A stretch of DNA of 64,000 bases from Deuterostichococcus epilithicus. Lineage: Eukaryota > Chlorophyta > Trebouxiophyceae > Prasiolales > Stichococcaceae. The DNA lies in contig JAVTLE010000010.1 in assembly GCA_033439295.1 (NCBI GenBank), forward strand, positions 1,674,001 through 1,738,000, written 5' to 3'. Positions 1 to 11,413 of this stretch are shown in pieces. Each line of letters starts with the position of its first letter. Within the stretch, counting starts at the first letter, position 1. The translations under genes and the position numbers were made by a program. The notes under the pieces are model-generated. The model was not told the DNA's origin and did not search any database. It saw nothing but the letters and a program-made list of their open reading frames with translations.

Positions 1-651
1 AGTCGGCGTCAATGCACTGACGGTGATGCCGAGGATGTTGCGAGAAACGAGAGTAAACATTCACTTTACAAGCGAGATAATATAGGCAACGCTAGCGCGC
101 GGAGCAAGCGATGCCGGATGAGTTCGACACCCAGGATCGCCCAAAAGGCATGCACCTGCAAGTTGCTGCCATCGCCTCCAGCACCCTCTCCACGCCCCAT
201 GGAGAACGCTTCTCACTTTGATTGCGGATTTTCTCTCCTCTCACACCGCATGCAGCACTGCTGCGCGAACATCGAAAGTGATGCTGGCGAAACAGAGCCC
301 TCATCCGAAACATGTGTGCATGTGACCGACAGCATGTATGGCACAACTGCGATTGCAAGCGACGCTTTCGAACACAAGGTCGAAGCACAGCGCGCGACTT
401 CTGCGTACCCAGACCCAGCCTCTAGACCACACCTCGGAGCAAGGGTCTGAGCCCATCGTAGCAAAGACTGTTCTGTTCAAACCACAAACTCGCACTGCCA
501 GCATCCTAACCATCTGTTGAATGATAAAATGATATGATAGACGTCAAAGTGCTACGACGACAGCTGTGTTGTCTTGCCACGTCCGCCAGATCTGAGCAGG
601 AACACGGTCGCACCGGTCACTGCCGGTCGCCAACAGTCCGCCAAACTGTGC
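1..651. other. No supported gene at the left edge
   Basis: I see no exon with a family resemblance or a convincing splice pair here. The short ORFs on both strands have arginine/cysteine/serine-rich shadow composition. The stretch lies immediately downstream of the minus-strand gene ending at 652, so it probably holds that gene's 3' untranslated region and intergenic DNA. Confidence 0.5.
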
Positions 652-2590
652 CTAAAAAACTGAGAGGTGGAGCTTGAAGTCCCACTCGACACGTGCCTTC
701 TCCAGGGCGGCTGCGTCGGCTGCGGCTGGCTCGCTGCCGCGCCGCGCCACAAGCAGCCGCCCGACCTTCTGAACTGTTGCGGGCTTCAGCCCGAAGGCCG
801 CCTCCAGGAAATACGCCGCCGCCGCCAGCCGCTGCCCCAGCTGCGGGATGGCTGTCGAGAGGTCGATCGAGGTTTTGAACTCAGCAACGTCCACGTACAC
901 GTCTGAGCTGCCTGACTGTATGTCGACCTGGCCACGGCAGTCGAACTGCAGCTGCTCCGCTGGCAGCCGTAAGTCACTGATGCTGGCCATCGCGTAATTG
1001 GAGGCAAGGTAGAACCCCGGGCGGGCTGCCGCGTTGAGGCACATGATGCCAGCGCCCTCCGGGCGCATCAGCTCCCGCGCCTGCCGAGGAGGCAGAGTGA
1101 CGGTGAGTCCGCGGTAACAAGTGGTCTGAGCGAATCTCGAGATGAGGCGGCGGCGGGTAGTTGATGCATCTGAACCAGTCAACACACATGAGGGGAAAAT
1201 CACAGTGCAAGCAAAGTCCTCCGGCGCCATGCGCATCATTGCACACCTTCTCCTCGTCAGAGGCGCACGCCTGCACCTGCAGCAGACATGCCAGGCTCGA
1301 GTTGATGCATCTGAACCAGTCAACACACATGAGGGGAAAATCACAGTGTAAGCAAAGTCCTCCGGCGCCATGCGCATCATTGCACACCTTCTCCTCGTCA
1401 GAGGCGCACGCCTGCACCTGCAGCAGACGTGCCAGGCTCGTCCGCACCGCCTTGTCATCGCAGGAGCCGATGAAGGCGCCCAGCGCGGCTGGCTGGCACT
1501 CGTCGTCCACAAACCAGGGCTGCGTCAGCAGTCCGTTGCTCTGCAGCACCTCTTGGAAGGCGCGGAGTAGTCGGGCAGAGATGTTGTCCTGCACGAGTGC
1601 CTTCACCACGTAAAACACATCAGCCGGACTAACAATATTCGAACTAGGCTCCAATCTCCAATTGCTCAAGCCCTGCAGTGACATCTCGTGTCAGCACACT
1701 GCCAGGGGGACTGCATACATCAGACTCGGCAGACGGATAGCAGCAGGACTCGGGCAGTGCACAGCAAGCGCCGCTTAGTACGTGGTGAGTTGAATTCAGG
1801 TTGGACCTGGCAAACGCGCAAGACGATGGCGAGGCCTTCCTCCAGCGGCGCCCGCCGCCGGATGTCCGACTGCAGAGCGGCATTGGGGATGAGGCGGATC
1901 ATGTCCTGCAGGGACACTGCCAGCAGCGGCTCCACATATGTGTCGCCAAACTGCCGGGCGGCTTTGCGCCGCACGCGGTCCTCTTCTTGCGCCACACTGC
2001 TGCACCACGACCGCCAGCTGCGAATGCGAACGCGACACACACATGGTGTCAAATAAGCATACGTGGCTCGCACATTCATTGCCGAGACAAGTCGCAGGTC
2101 ACAGGCCAAGGTCCCAAAGCAACCTCACATGACACATCGTTAACGTCCCAGACTCAACATGCCCAGGCCCGCCTGCTTGTTGGTCGCAGTGACCTGCTTG
2201 TTGGTCGAAGTGACCTGCTTGTTGGTCGCAGTGACCTGCTTGTTGGTCGCAGTGACCTGCTTGTTGGTCGCAGTGACCTGCTTGTTGGTCGCAGTGATCT
2301 GCTCGCGTAGGTCCTCAAACCCACGCCTCACCTCCTGCGTCAGCTGCTGCAACCGGAACCCAACTCCCCTGCATCCAGAGTGAACGAAAAAGCATTACGC
2401 GTCAGTGGTGTGTTTCAGCGTGGCACATCGCTCTGGCTCAGCCAGTGCAGCGATCAAACAGGATCTAGCTGCACACAGACACACTGATTCCACCTGGAAG
2501 CCCCAAGACAACTTTGCATTCATACCCGGTCGCAGGCCGCCGCGCTTGCGCGCGTGTCCGCACGCTGGGCCGCTGAGCGTATCTTTGCGC
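652..2590 (-). CDS. Heptad-repeat protein with possible PD-(D/E)XK-like C-terminal domain
   Basis: Unrecognised minus-strand multi-exon gene. Exons I can support, 5' to 3': about 2530-2590 (ends at a GTATGA donor), 2172-2368 (starts GVGFRLQQLTQEVRRGF, then six TNKQVTA-like heptads), about 1811-2024 (VAQEEDRVRRKAARQFGD), about 1441-1676 (ends ...ACASDEEK before GT), and 652-1107 (acceptor CTCCTCGGCAG). The heptads suggest a helical or coiled-coil segment. The last exon contains VDIQSGSSDVYVDVAEFKTS, whose D-(spacer)-E-x-K pattern on predicted strands resembles the core of PD-(D/E)XK nucleases. It is followed by a long helix and the C-terminus FKLHLSVF. The nuclease idea is inference from one motif. 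The start codon was not located. A 141-base tandem duplication copies the end of the fourth exon. Confidence 0.45.
1159..1440. repeat. 141-bp tandem duplication spanning an exon 3' end and its splice donor
   Basis: Two head-to-tail copies, 1159-1299 and 1300-1440, differ at only two positions that I can find (near 1209/1350 and 1288/1429). On the minus strand the unit holds the last codons of an exon (LLQVQACASDEEK), its GTGTGC donor and the following intron bases. The duplication therefore offers two equivalent donors. The unit length is a multiple of three. Confidence 0.9.
2172..2297 (-). repeat. Six 21-bp repeats encoding the heptad TNKQVTA
   Basis: Six units of 21 bases (plus-strand form ctgcttgttggtcgcagtgac) run without interruption, with one or two base changes. 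On the minus strand each encodes a T-N-K-Q-V-T-A type heptad, with an S in one copy. Each unit also contains CAG|GTCACT, a potential splice donor. Confidence 0.9.
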
Positions 2591-3144
2591 TCTGCAGGGG
2601 GTACTGGCAGCCGCTAGCCGCAACATCAGCGACGTGAGCTGTCGAGCTGAGTGAGGTACTGGAAATGCTGACACTACGATGGGAATGCGGGCCTCCGAGT
2701 CCCTCGCAAAGCCTTGTCACAAATGGCTCAAGTATTCGAGGAGTTCCAATGACTGCAAGCCTCAATAAGAAGCATGTTGTCGAGAACGCCGCACGGAGTG
2801 ACGGAGATGAGGCGAGGGCAAAACCCTGACCATACTCGTACACGTACGCCGTAGCCTGACCCGTCAGCAATGCAAATGCTTGCTCCGACAGCATTTGTCC
2901 ATGTGTGGCACAATCACGCTTCCGGAGACAATCCGGACGCGAGCCGGAGGAAAGCCTCCTTGTGGAATCCTTGTGGAGGGACACCGGGCCGCGGCTCTGC
3001 AGATGTTTGAAATATTTCAGTTATCTTTGTGACTGGCCTTAAGCACGCCTGTGCATGTCGCAGCTGATTGCACTACTGCAGTGAGCATTGTGTTGCAGCT
3101 TGAGATTTTCTGGGCTGTAATGCTTGGAGGAAAGGACAGTGCTC

Positions 3145-6100
3145 ATGGCACAGCTGGATGACAGTTCAGACGCCTCAGGCCAGAACAAGCGCACCCTGCG
3201 CGCCCGGCAGCCCGTGACATACAAGAACAACGTGAGTGCTACTGCTGGATTGCTCGAGTCCAGGGCAGCTGATGACAGATTCACCCCAAGCGCATGCGGC
3301 AGAGGCGCCATTACCACTGACCCCATCCGACACCTGCACAAGCGCCGCTGCTCATCCCGGTGCCGCAGTCCGACTACGTTGACCTTGGCGACTCGGATGA
3401 GGAGCTGCGCGCCGAGAAGCGGGCGCGCCTGGACAACCCGGCGCCCAGCGATGCGACATTGGACGCAGAAACCGCCTGGGCGCTCGGCTTCACGCCAACG
3501 ACAGTGACAACCGAGGAGGAGGATCTGCTGCCCGCCGACGGCGACGAGGGCGTGTACACCAGGGTGGGACATGTTGATGCTTTGCTCCAAGAAACTGCCG
3601 GATAAGCTGAAGTGCCATGTTCTAACAGTTGCAGTCGACCGGTTGGTTTGAGATGTTCGATCTAATAGAATGCAGCTGAAGCTGTGTTGCACGGCATGAT
3701 GTGACGTTCGTTGTGGTACGGGTGTCTCCACATTGTGCCAAAGCCGATGCTGCTTTCGCAGGTGCGCAACCATGTGCTGACGAAGTGGCGGGAGGATGTC
3801 TCCAGGTGAACCGCTCGCTCCTGTGGTAAATTTGCGCACAGTCGGTGACAATGAGATTCGATGCGGTGTGCTGATGCGCATCTTCACCCTCCCCACTGCA
3901 GGTGGCTGTCGGAGGCGGAGGCGGCCGCCGGCATCTGGCACCGCCACCACGCGTATGTCACGGTAGCATGGCACTTCCTGAACGACTCCGGGTACATCAA
4001 TTTTGGCGTGGCGCCGGACATCACCGCCAAAGTGATGGCCAGGCCCGCCAAGCGCGGCGCGGTGGTCATTGTAGGCGCTGGCATGGCAGGTGAGCCGTGC
4101 TGAAAAGTACAGGCACACGCTGCCGTGCTTTGCCAAGTTCCTGTGACGCTGATGTCCAGGACGCTTGTAAGATTGGCATCTCGGACGATGGAGCATGCGC
4201 ACTGTGCTGGTGTTCACCCTGGTCTCATCATGTAACCTCGCACAGGGCTGGCTGCTGCGCGGCAGCTGCGCGCCTTCGGGCACCCGGTCATCATCCTGGA
4301 GGGCAATGCGCGTCCGGGCGGTCGCGTGTACACCAAGCGCCTCGAGGTAGGCTTTTCACTCTCGGTGTCAGCGCTTTCAGGCTTCGGGCCGGCGGGAGTT
4401 GCTGTCCAGAATGCGGCAGGAGGCCACGCAAGTACGAGCTCTCTCAAGTACCCGGTTGCAACGGCCGTTTCTGCATGTGCTGAGCGCCGCCCGCCATTCC
4501 ATGGGGCCTCCTTCTCTGCGCGTCGGGGCGGCTGCGCGGTGGCCTTTGTGACGGCGCGAGCGCGGCGGCGGACGTGGGGGGCAGCACCGTGACGGCCATC
4601 ATCCTGACGGGCACGCCCCACAGGATATGACAGCTCTCCTGTGGGCTCTCAGGGCGGCGGCTCGAGCGCGGTGGCAGACTTGGGCGGCAGCATCCTGACG
4701 GGCATCGACGGCAACCCGCTGGCGGTGCTCGCGCGGCAGTTGCGCATCCCGCTGCACGCCATCAACTCGGAGGGGGTGCCCCTGTACTGCTCCAACGGCA
4801 AGGAGGCCAACCGGCGCCTCGACCAGCAGGTGCTCGGTGCCCCCGGGTCGCTCCTCGCGCCGGGGACCATACGAAGCAGGATTCTGCGCACCGTGGCAGC
4901 CTGTCGTCTTGTCCCGCTGCCTTTTCACTCTTTACAGGTGTGCAGGCCCTCCACGTGTCTTCTCTGGCATCTTCAGGCCGCGCGGTGGCTCTCAGGATAC
5001 AGAGCCAGCGCACCACGAAGAGGCTGCGCCGCCCTGTGAGCAATGCCGTGGGGACGCCCTGTCGGCACTGCCTCCCAGGCCGCAGCGCGTGAGCAGATGT
5101 AGCCGGAGGCATCACGCGATTCAAACAGCGAGTCAGCCCCTGCAGAAGCGAACGAGGGCAATTCAGTGCTGCCGCCCGAACCGCACAGGTGGAGCAGATG
5201 TACAACAAGCTGCTGGACGAGTCGGACCGCTTCCGGGAGGACATGGGCGACATCACTGACAACGTGTCGCTCGCCACCGCGCTGGAGGCCGCCTGGGAAG
5301 AGCTGCCCACGCGATCAGGTGCCTTTTTGGGAGATGAAATCCACGCAATGGCAGATGAGGCAGCAGGCCGGCGGTCGCGGGGCGTACGCAGCCCCCTGCT
5401 CGGCGGCCAACGACTGCACGGGCACTGCTTCTGCACCCGGACCGGATGGGAAGCGCATGCGCACCTGAGCGGGCATGCGGCATCATGCGACCTCCTCATA
5501 GCCTGCAACTGCACACCTACACCAACGTTGCCCGTGCCTGCTGCAGGGCAGCCGGAGGAGCGGCAGCTGCTGGACTGGCACATGGCCAACCTGGAGTTTG
5601 CCAACGCGCAGCTGCTGCGTCGGCTGTCCATGCGCAGCTGGGACCAGGACGACCCGCACGAGGTGCCCGGCATCCATGCCTTCCTGCCGGGTGCGCCGCA
5701 GGAGTTTGCAGGAATGTATCCCTTAGCCTCCTTGAATTGCGGTCTTGGTCAGGGCATTGACGACGAATAAAAGAAGGGCTGCCCATCACCCATACCGTGT
5801 TGCCGGGTGCGCCGGCGCCGCATCTCCGGGTGAGATGCTGAGCATTCCACATAGGAGGCATCACTTCGGCAGAGGTTTTAAAAGGACCCTCACGAGGTGC
5901 CCGGCACCCAAACCTTCCTGCCAGGTGCGACACAGCTGCCTCTGCCTTGGTGAAACGCTGCCTCGGCAGGGTGCTGGCGACCCTCAAGAGCCACCCGGCA
6001 CCCACCCCTTCCTGCCCGGTGCGACGCGGCCGCCTCTGCTTGCCAAACCTGCTGACCGGCTTCACTCCCAGGGCTGCGCTTCGCGCAGACTCCCAACAGG

Positions 6101-9100
6101 TGGCTCAAGAGGCGCCGAATGCGCCTGCCAGCGTGGGGCAGTTGAAGCCATCAAAGTGACTCAGCTACTCTGCAGCAGGTCATATACCCCCAGGGGCACC
6201 TGTCGGCCGTGGCCAGCACTCTGGTGCGTCACGACGGCTTGACCCTCGACAGTGACAAACGCAGGCGGCAACATCCGGCTGGTGGAGGCTCTGGCAAAGG
6301 GCATCCCCATCTTCTACAACCATGTGGTGTCGGGCATCGACTACTCCGAGGCAGGCGTCACCGTGCACACTGCACAGCAGTCGTTCACAGGTGCTGTTCG
6401 TGTTTGTTGTCCTTGTGACCATTTGCATGCAAAAGGCTACTGCTGGTGCGTGTCACAGAAGCAGGCTGGGAGCTGCAGCGAGACAGCCCCTGCTGCGCAA
6501 CCCCAGCCTCCAGTCACAGGAAGCGTCGGCAAGACAGCTTGCCGGCAGCTTGATGAACGAGTCCAGGTCCGGATGGTCATATCAGCCCGCGCCATCCTGA
6601 CCACGAGGGGGGTTGCGACTGCAGCGGAGGCGGCGCTGGTGACGGTGCCGCTGGGGGTGCTGAAGAAGGGCTGCATCAGCTTCCAGCCGCCGCTGCCGCA
6701 GCGCAAGCAGGAAGCCATTGCCCGCATGGGCTTCGGCATCCTCAACAAGGTGGGTGCTTCCTGTGTGGTGCACACTCAAATCCAGAACGCCCCAGGGGCG
6801 CCCTCATGTGCTGTTCCCGTCCTGAGGCAGGGAGCCAGTGCTGTGGCCCGTGACTTCACGTGAATCTCATTCTCTCTGTGCATCCCGAACGTCCATCCTC
6901 TTCCGTCTCGATTCCGTGGCAGGTCATCCTGCTGTTCCCGCGGGAGTTCTGGCCGAAGGACGCCGACATGTTTGGCCGCGTGGCCGAGACCACCGCCGAG
7001 CGCGGCGAGTTCTTCCTCTTCTACTCCTACGCCGACCTGGCAGGTACTTGTCAGTTGTATTCACAGTTGTATTCCTGATTTTACACGAATCTCCTGCGCT
7101 TTACAAACTCCTGCTTCATTGCTCATGGGAGGCAGCCCAGCCTGCTGCTCCACGCCTGTGGCGGAGTCCAGCTACACGAAGCGACATGCGTGGTGCCAGC
7201 ATCTCCCACTCAACACGCCAAGCACTGGGCAGCTCACGACTGCTCCGAACCACATTGCGTCACATGCGCATCAGCGCATGCGGGACGTAACGTCAGGTCG
7301 TGCACTGCGAGCACGTGCTCATGCCCAAGCTTCCGTGCCCCTGCCAGGTGGCTCCAGCTGACATCTGCCGCCCCAAACCCTGACCAAACAATTGGACCTG
7401 CTTGAGCCAGGCGGCCCGCTGCTGGCGGCGCTGGTGTCAGGCGATGCGGCGGTGGAATTCGAGAAGCAGACCCCGGACGCCATTGTGGCGCGGGTGCTGG
7501 CCGTTCTGGAGCGCATCTTCACCCCGCGCGGCGTCCGTGTACCTCAGCCGCTGCAGGTGCGTGCGCCTGGTTCCGCATGCTGGGGACGCGGGGTCTGGAT
7601 CTCGCCCGCAGCATGTCCCTGCCCATGTCATCTTGGTGTGAACCTGCGTCACGCTGTCACTGCCCGCCCTTGCGCTTGTCTCACTCACAAGGCTCTGCAC
7701 ATCTGGCAGAGCCTTGTGAGAGGACGCACACGAGGGCAGGCAGAGACAGCGCGCACGCCGCCGCGCTCAGAGCGTCAGCTGGCTTGCCATGTCAGCGGGT
7801 GCCCAAAGTGCATCGAGCACCCGGTCCCGAAGCCTCCGGCAAGGTGCAAGCAACTGCCAGTGCGCAGGCTGTGTGCACGCGGTGTGTGGCGGTGACCCGA
7901 CGGCCCGGTGGCAGCTGTGCCCGCTTGCGCATGGGCACCTCGGAAACCGCTCAGAGAGAGGGCGCCTGAAAAGGGAGTGCCTCCAATTGCAGGCGGTGTG
8001 CACGCGTTGGGGCTCCGACCCGATGGCGTACGGCAGCTACTCCAGCCTGTGCGTGGGCAGCGCCGGCGGCGAGGACTATGACGCGGTCGCGGACTCCGTG
8101 GGCAGCCGCCTGTACTTCGCCGGCGAGGCGACCACCAAAAAGTACCCCGCCACGATGCATGGCGCCTTCTCCACCGGCCTGCGTGAGGCGCGCGCTTCTC
8201 AATGACTTCCGGATCCTGAGCCTGCCACGACCACAAGGCTGCTGGCTGCATGCCTCTGAGAGCTCAACACCCTGGTGTGCCTCCAGTGCCTGGGTGTCAC
8301 GCTGCATTGATGTCTGGAGTTCACGTGTCTGCCCGCTGTGAGACCCGCCTAGTCACCGCGCCCCTGTGTCGTCCTGGCTCTGTCACAGCGTCTGCAGCCA
8401 CGACGAGCCATGTCTGCCCTTGTGTCAAAACAGGTACTGTGCAAGAAGTACTCACAGAAGTCTCGTCCGCGGCAGCTCAGCCGCTGCGGCATGCGCTGCT
8501 GGGACTGTGCCGACTGTCGTGGACCGTGTGCTGCAGGCCGCCAACATCAAAGCGACGCTGTCGAGGCGGGCGGCGGAGGCGGCGCTGCTGCGCAAGCGGC
8601 TGGACGCGCCCGCCACGCCCTCCCTGCCGGAGGCCAAGCCTCACACCGCGCAGCAGGCACGTGGCCAGAGGCTGATTGAACGCCCGGGGTCGCACCTCCA
8701 TTCATGGGGCAGACATCAGGCTCTGCAAACCCTACCATTTGGTTTTGGCCAAACGTGCGCTGTGGCTGCGCGGCGTCGTGATTGGTCTGAGAGTCGCATG
8801 GAGTCGGATCATTTGCCAGCTGCATTGAATGTGTCTCAAATGTGCAGTGTGCACGGCTGGACAGCAGTTCAGTGTGCACTGGTTGCGGCAAGAAGGGGGC
8901 CGAGCGCGGTCAGGCGTTTGGGAGACAAGCTTGTTGTCGGACCCCATGTTCGCAGAACCTGCAAGCACGGGACGGACTTCCCAGGTCGAACATCGAGCTC
9001 CGAAACCATCAGCGGAAGCATCACTGTCTGGAGTCCGAACCTCGCAGGAGGCGCGGGAGGCGGCGTCACGGCGCGCCGCCTCCAAAATCGGACATGGTTC

Positions 9101-10682
9101 CCGAAACGATCAGCGGAAGCATCTGTGTCCTCAAACATTGCAGGAGGCGCGGGAGGCGGCGTCACGGCGCGCCGCCGTCCAGCGCGCTGCGGAGCTGGAG
9201 GCGCTGCTGGACGCGGCCTTTGGCGACCCCGGGCGCCCGCCGGACCTGGAGTTCGGCTGCTTCGCCGCGGTGCTGGGCCCGGCGGGCAGCGGCTTCGAGG
9301 GCGAGGCGCTGCTGCGCATCGACACAGGTGCATGACACATCGCCTGTTTTGCTGCGGTCACAGCGCCAGCTTTGAGTGTAGGCGCTGCCCGTGGCGGCCG
9401 TGCTGTGGTTGCAGACAGCCTCGAGCGGGCTTGCCGACGGCTGCGAGTGTCGGAAACGCCTCCGGAAGCACCTAAGGAAGCCCCTTCCTAGAACCGAAGT
9501 GCCCATGCCCCCGCAGGCGATGCACGCGGCGGCTCCCGGCGGCACCTGCCCATGTTCGTGCAGCTCACGGCGCACCAGGCCACCATGTGCGCCTCAGCTT
9601 TGCTTCATCTGAAATCCGCAGTGCCGCTCAGCCGCGGCATAAGCTTTCGATATCTCGCACACTGACATGCAAGGGATGCATGGCTGGAAGGTCTTGAGCT
9701 CCAGCATGCAAGCTGCGTCACACCAGGCATGCGTCGCGGCTGTGATGGGGCTGCAAGACGGGCCTCAAAACATCTCGAGCCGCCCGCCGTGAAGTGATCC
9801 TGGATGCCCAACGGCAGGCTGCGGGACATGCGGGGCGGCGACGACGCGCGCATCGACGCGATGACGGGGCCAATGGGTGTGAAACTGGTGGGGCGGCCGC
9901 CGCTGCCGCCCCGGGCGGCGGACCTTCTGAAGGCGGTGCTCATCGCCCGTGGCACGCCGCTGCCTGTGCCGCAGTCGGCGCCGGCACCGCCGGCCGCCGC
10001 TGCACAGCAGCTGCCGGCAGCGTCCGATCAGGGGCCACCTTCAGCGGCGCGGCTCGGCCATGCTGTAGCACCGCAACTCGGCCAGCCTGCAGCGGCGCCA
10101 CAGGTGCCGCCCAGGGGGCCTCAGCCAGTGGCGGCAGCGGCGCAACCTGCCGCGTCTGCATGGCTGCCCCTGCGGCCACCTGCAGAGGTGCCACAGGTGC
10201 AGCCACAACTGCCAGATGTCGCCGCTGCCTGGCCGGCCGCGCAGGCGGCTGCGCAGGCGCTGCACCACGCGCCTGCGCCTGGAGCATGGGTGCCTGGTGG
10301 CGTTGCAAATGGCCCTGCGGCCACTGGTAGCACGGCGGCACCCACTGCCAGCAGCCAGCCGGCCCTGAGGCTGCCAGCGGCGATGCATCCGGATGCCATT
10401 GCGGCATGGCTATCGGCGCAGATCGCCGCTCGGTCAACGCCCGCACCGGCCGGCAGCGCGTGGAATGGAAGTGCGGCAGAGGCAAGCGTTTCGGTGCCGC
10501 TGCAGGCACAGCAGCCGGCGCAGCAGCCGGCGCAGCCAGCGCAGCCGGGCTCTTTTGCTGCGTTGATGACGATGCCGCTGGAGGAAGCACTCTCCCCTCC
10601 ACCCAGCAACACCAGGCAGCCGGGTGCGGGGGCAGCGCAGCATGCTGCAGCGGACGACAGCTTCAGCAACCCCGGTCTCTAG
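3145..10682 (+). CDS. LSD1/LDL-type lysine-specific histone demethylase
   Basis: FAD-dependent amine oxidase that would remove methyl groups from histone H3 lysine in the nucleus. Exons: 3145-3231, 3369-3563, 3762-3805, 3902-4089, 4246-4346, 4653-4829, 5189-5318, 5547-5690, 6265-6390, 6625-6749, 6923-7043, 7411-7556, 7993 to about 8190, then less certain exons near 8540-8660, 9144-9327, 9517 to about 9600, and about 9800-10682. Phases join cleanly through residue 528. An acidic N-terminus precedes a SWIRM domain ([19 protein letters not shown], then [18 protein letters not shown]). Next come the FAD motif [38 protein letters not shown], and MGFGILNK with the lysine matching human K661. The domain ends at [36 protein letters not shown] and GEFFLFYSY resemble plant LDL proteins, and I see no animal-type tower insertion. 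The tail has [12 protein letters not shown]...GVKLVGR and then a long Ala/Pro/Gln-rich stretch. The junction after about 8190 is unresolved. Confidence 0.9.
5656..6035 (+). repeat. Decayed copies of a demethylase exon 3' edge inside the next intron
   Basis: The end of the exon at 5547-5690 ([11 protein letters not shown] and its GTGCG donor) recurs in the following intron. Copies lie at about 5793-5830 (partial), 5891-5933 (reads [11 protein letters not shown]) and 5991-6035 (reads PGTHPFLPG). Each is followed by GTGCG, so each retains a donor-like site. Confidence 0.75.
9001..9180 (+). repeat. Duplicated splice acceptor and exon start in the demethylase gene
   Basis: The acceptor plus exon start [11 protein letters not shown] occurs twice, at 9041-9085 and 9137-9181. 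Each copy is preceded by a matching intron stretch (cgaaac.atcagcggaagcatc at 9001 and 9102). The exon-like parts are near identical. The second copy continues into the longer open exon, so the first is the likely extra copy. Confidence 0.8.
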
Positions 10683-11413
10683 ACCCTGCTCTGTCCATTC
10701 ACGCATACCTTGTACAACATTGGGTTCACAATCGACAGGTTGTGATTGTTTTCTGAGAAGCAGGCTTTGGGCAGAGCGAGACGGTGTCTCCGGAATCCGC
10801 CACCCTGGTGCGCAGCCACTAAGTTCAGACTGTGAAGCTTTGGTCGTCTCATGACCTCATTCACTGCGAGAGTTCACTGGCGAACGGCTGCAGCAACGGT
10901 CGCATAGCGGCTGCACAGGGTTCCGGAGTTGAGAGGCGCCAGGAGCCCAGGACAGTTCCGCCGCCCGAGTCTACAGCGAGAGTCCCGCAGGCCGAACTTG
11001 CTTGCAGATTGCAACTTGGCCCTGCCGCAGCCCTTTGAGCAGTTGCGACGACAAAACACAGCATCAGTCGCAGCGCTGTCGAACCTTTGTGTGTCCCTCA
11101 TTGTTGCTGCGCCCTCTGCTTACCAGGACACTCGGCGTGTCTGCTGCAATTGTACACGTTTGAACCAGCACGGTGGTATAGCTCTCGTGATTTGAAGCGA
11201 GTCGCATCGTTCTGTATCTCCAGCTTGGCACGGTCATCAGCTGCATCGAGCCCGACGGGAGTAGTGCCACTGCCTACTGCACGCAGCGCCGGCTGCTCAA
11301 TCCACTCTAGTTTTGGGCAAGCAGCACGCAGTGAGCCGGCTGCCATCGCACTTGTGCAGCCGGTCGGCAGGACATCGCTCAACACGAGATCGCGGAGCTG
11401 AAGGTATGTGGCC
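10683..11413. other. Intergenic region between demethylase and DCAF13 genes
   Basis: Both flanking genes are on the plus strand. I see no exon or RNA gene here. It should hold the 3' end of the demethylase transcript and the DCAF13 promoter and 5' leader, but I recognise no specific element. Confidence 0.5.

Noticed and set aside
3039-4283. 414-residue minus-strand ORF
   Set aside because: It lies opposite the well-supported SWIRM exons of the demethylase and has shadow composition.
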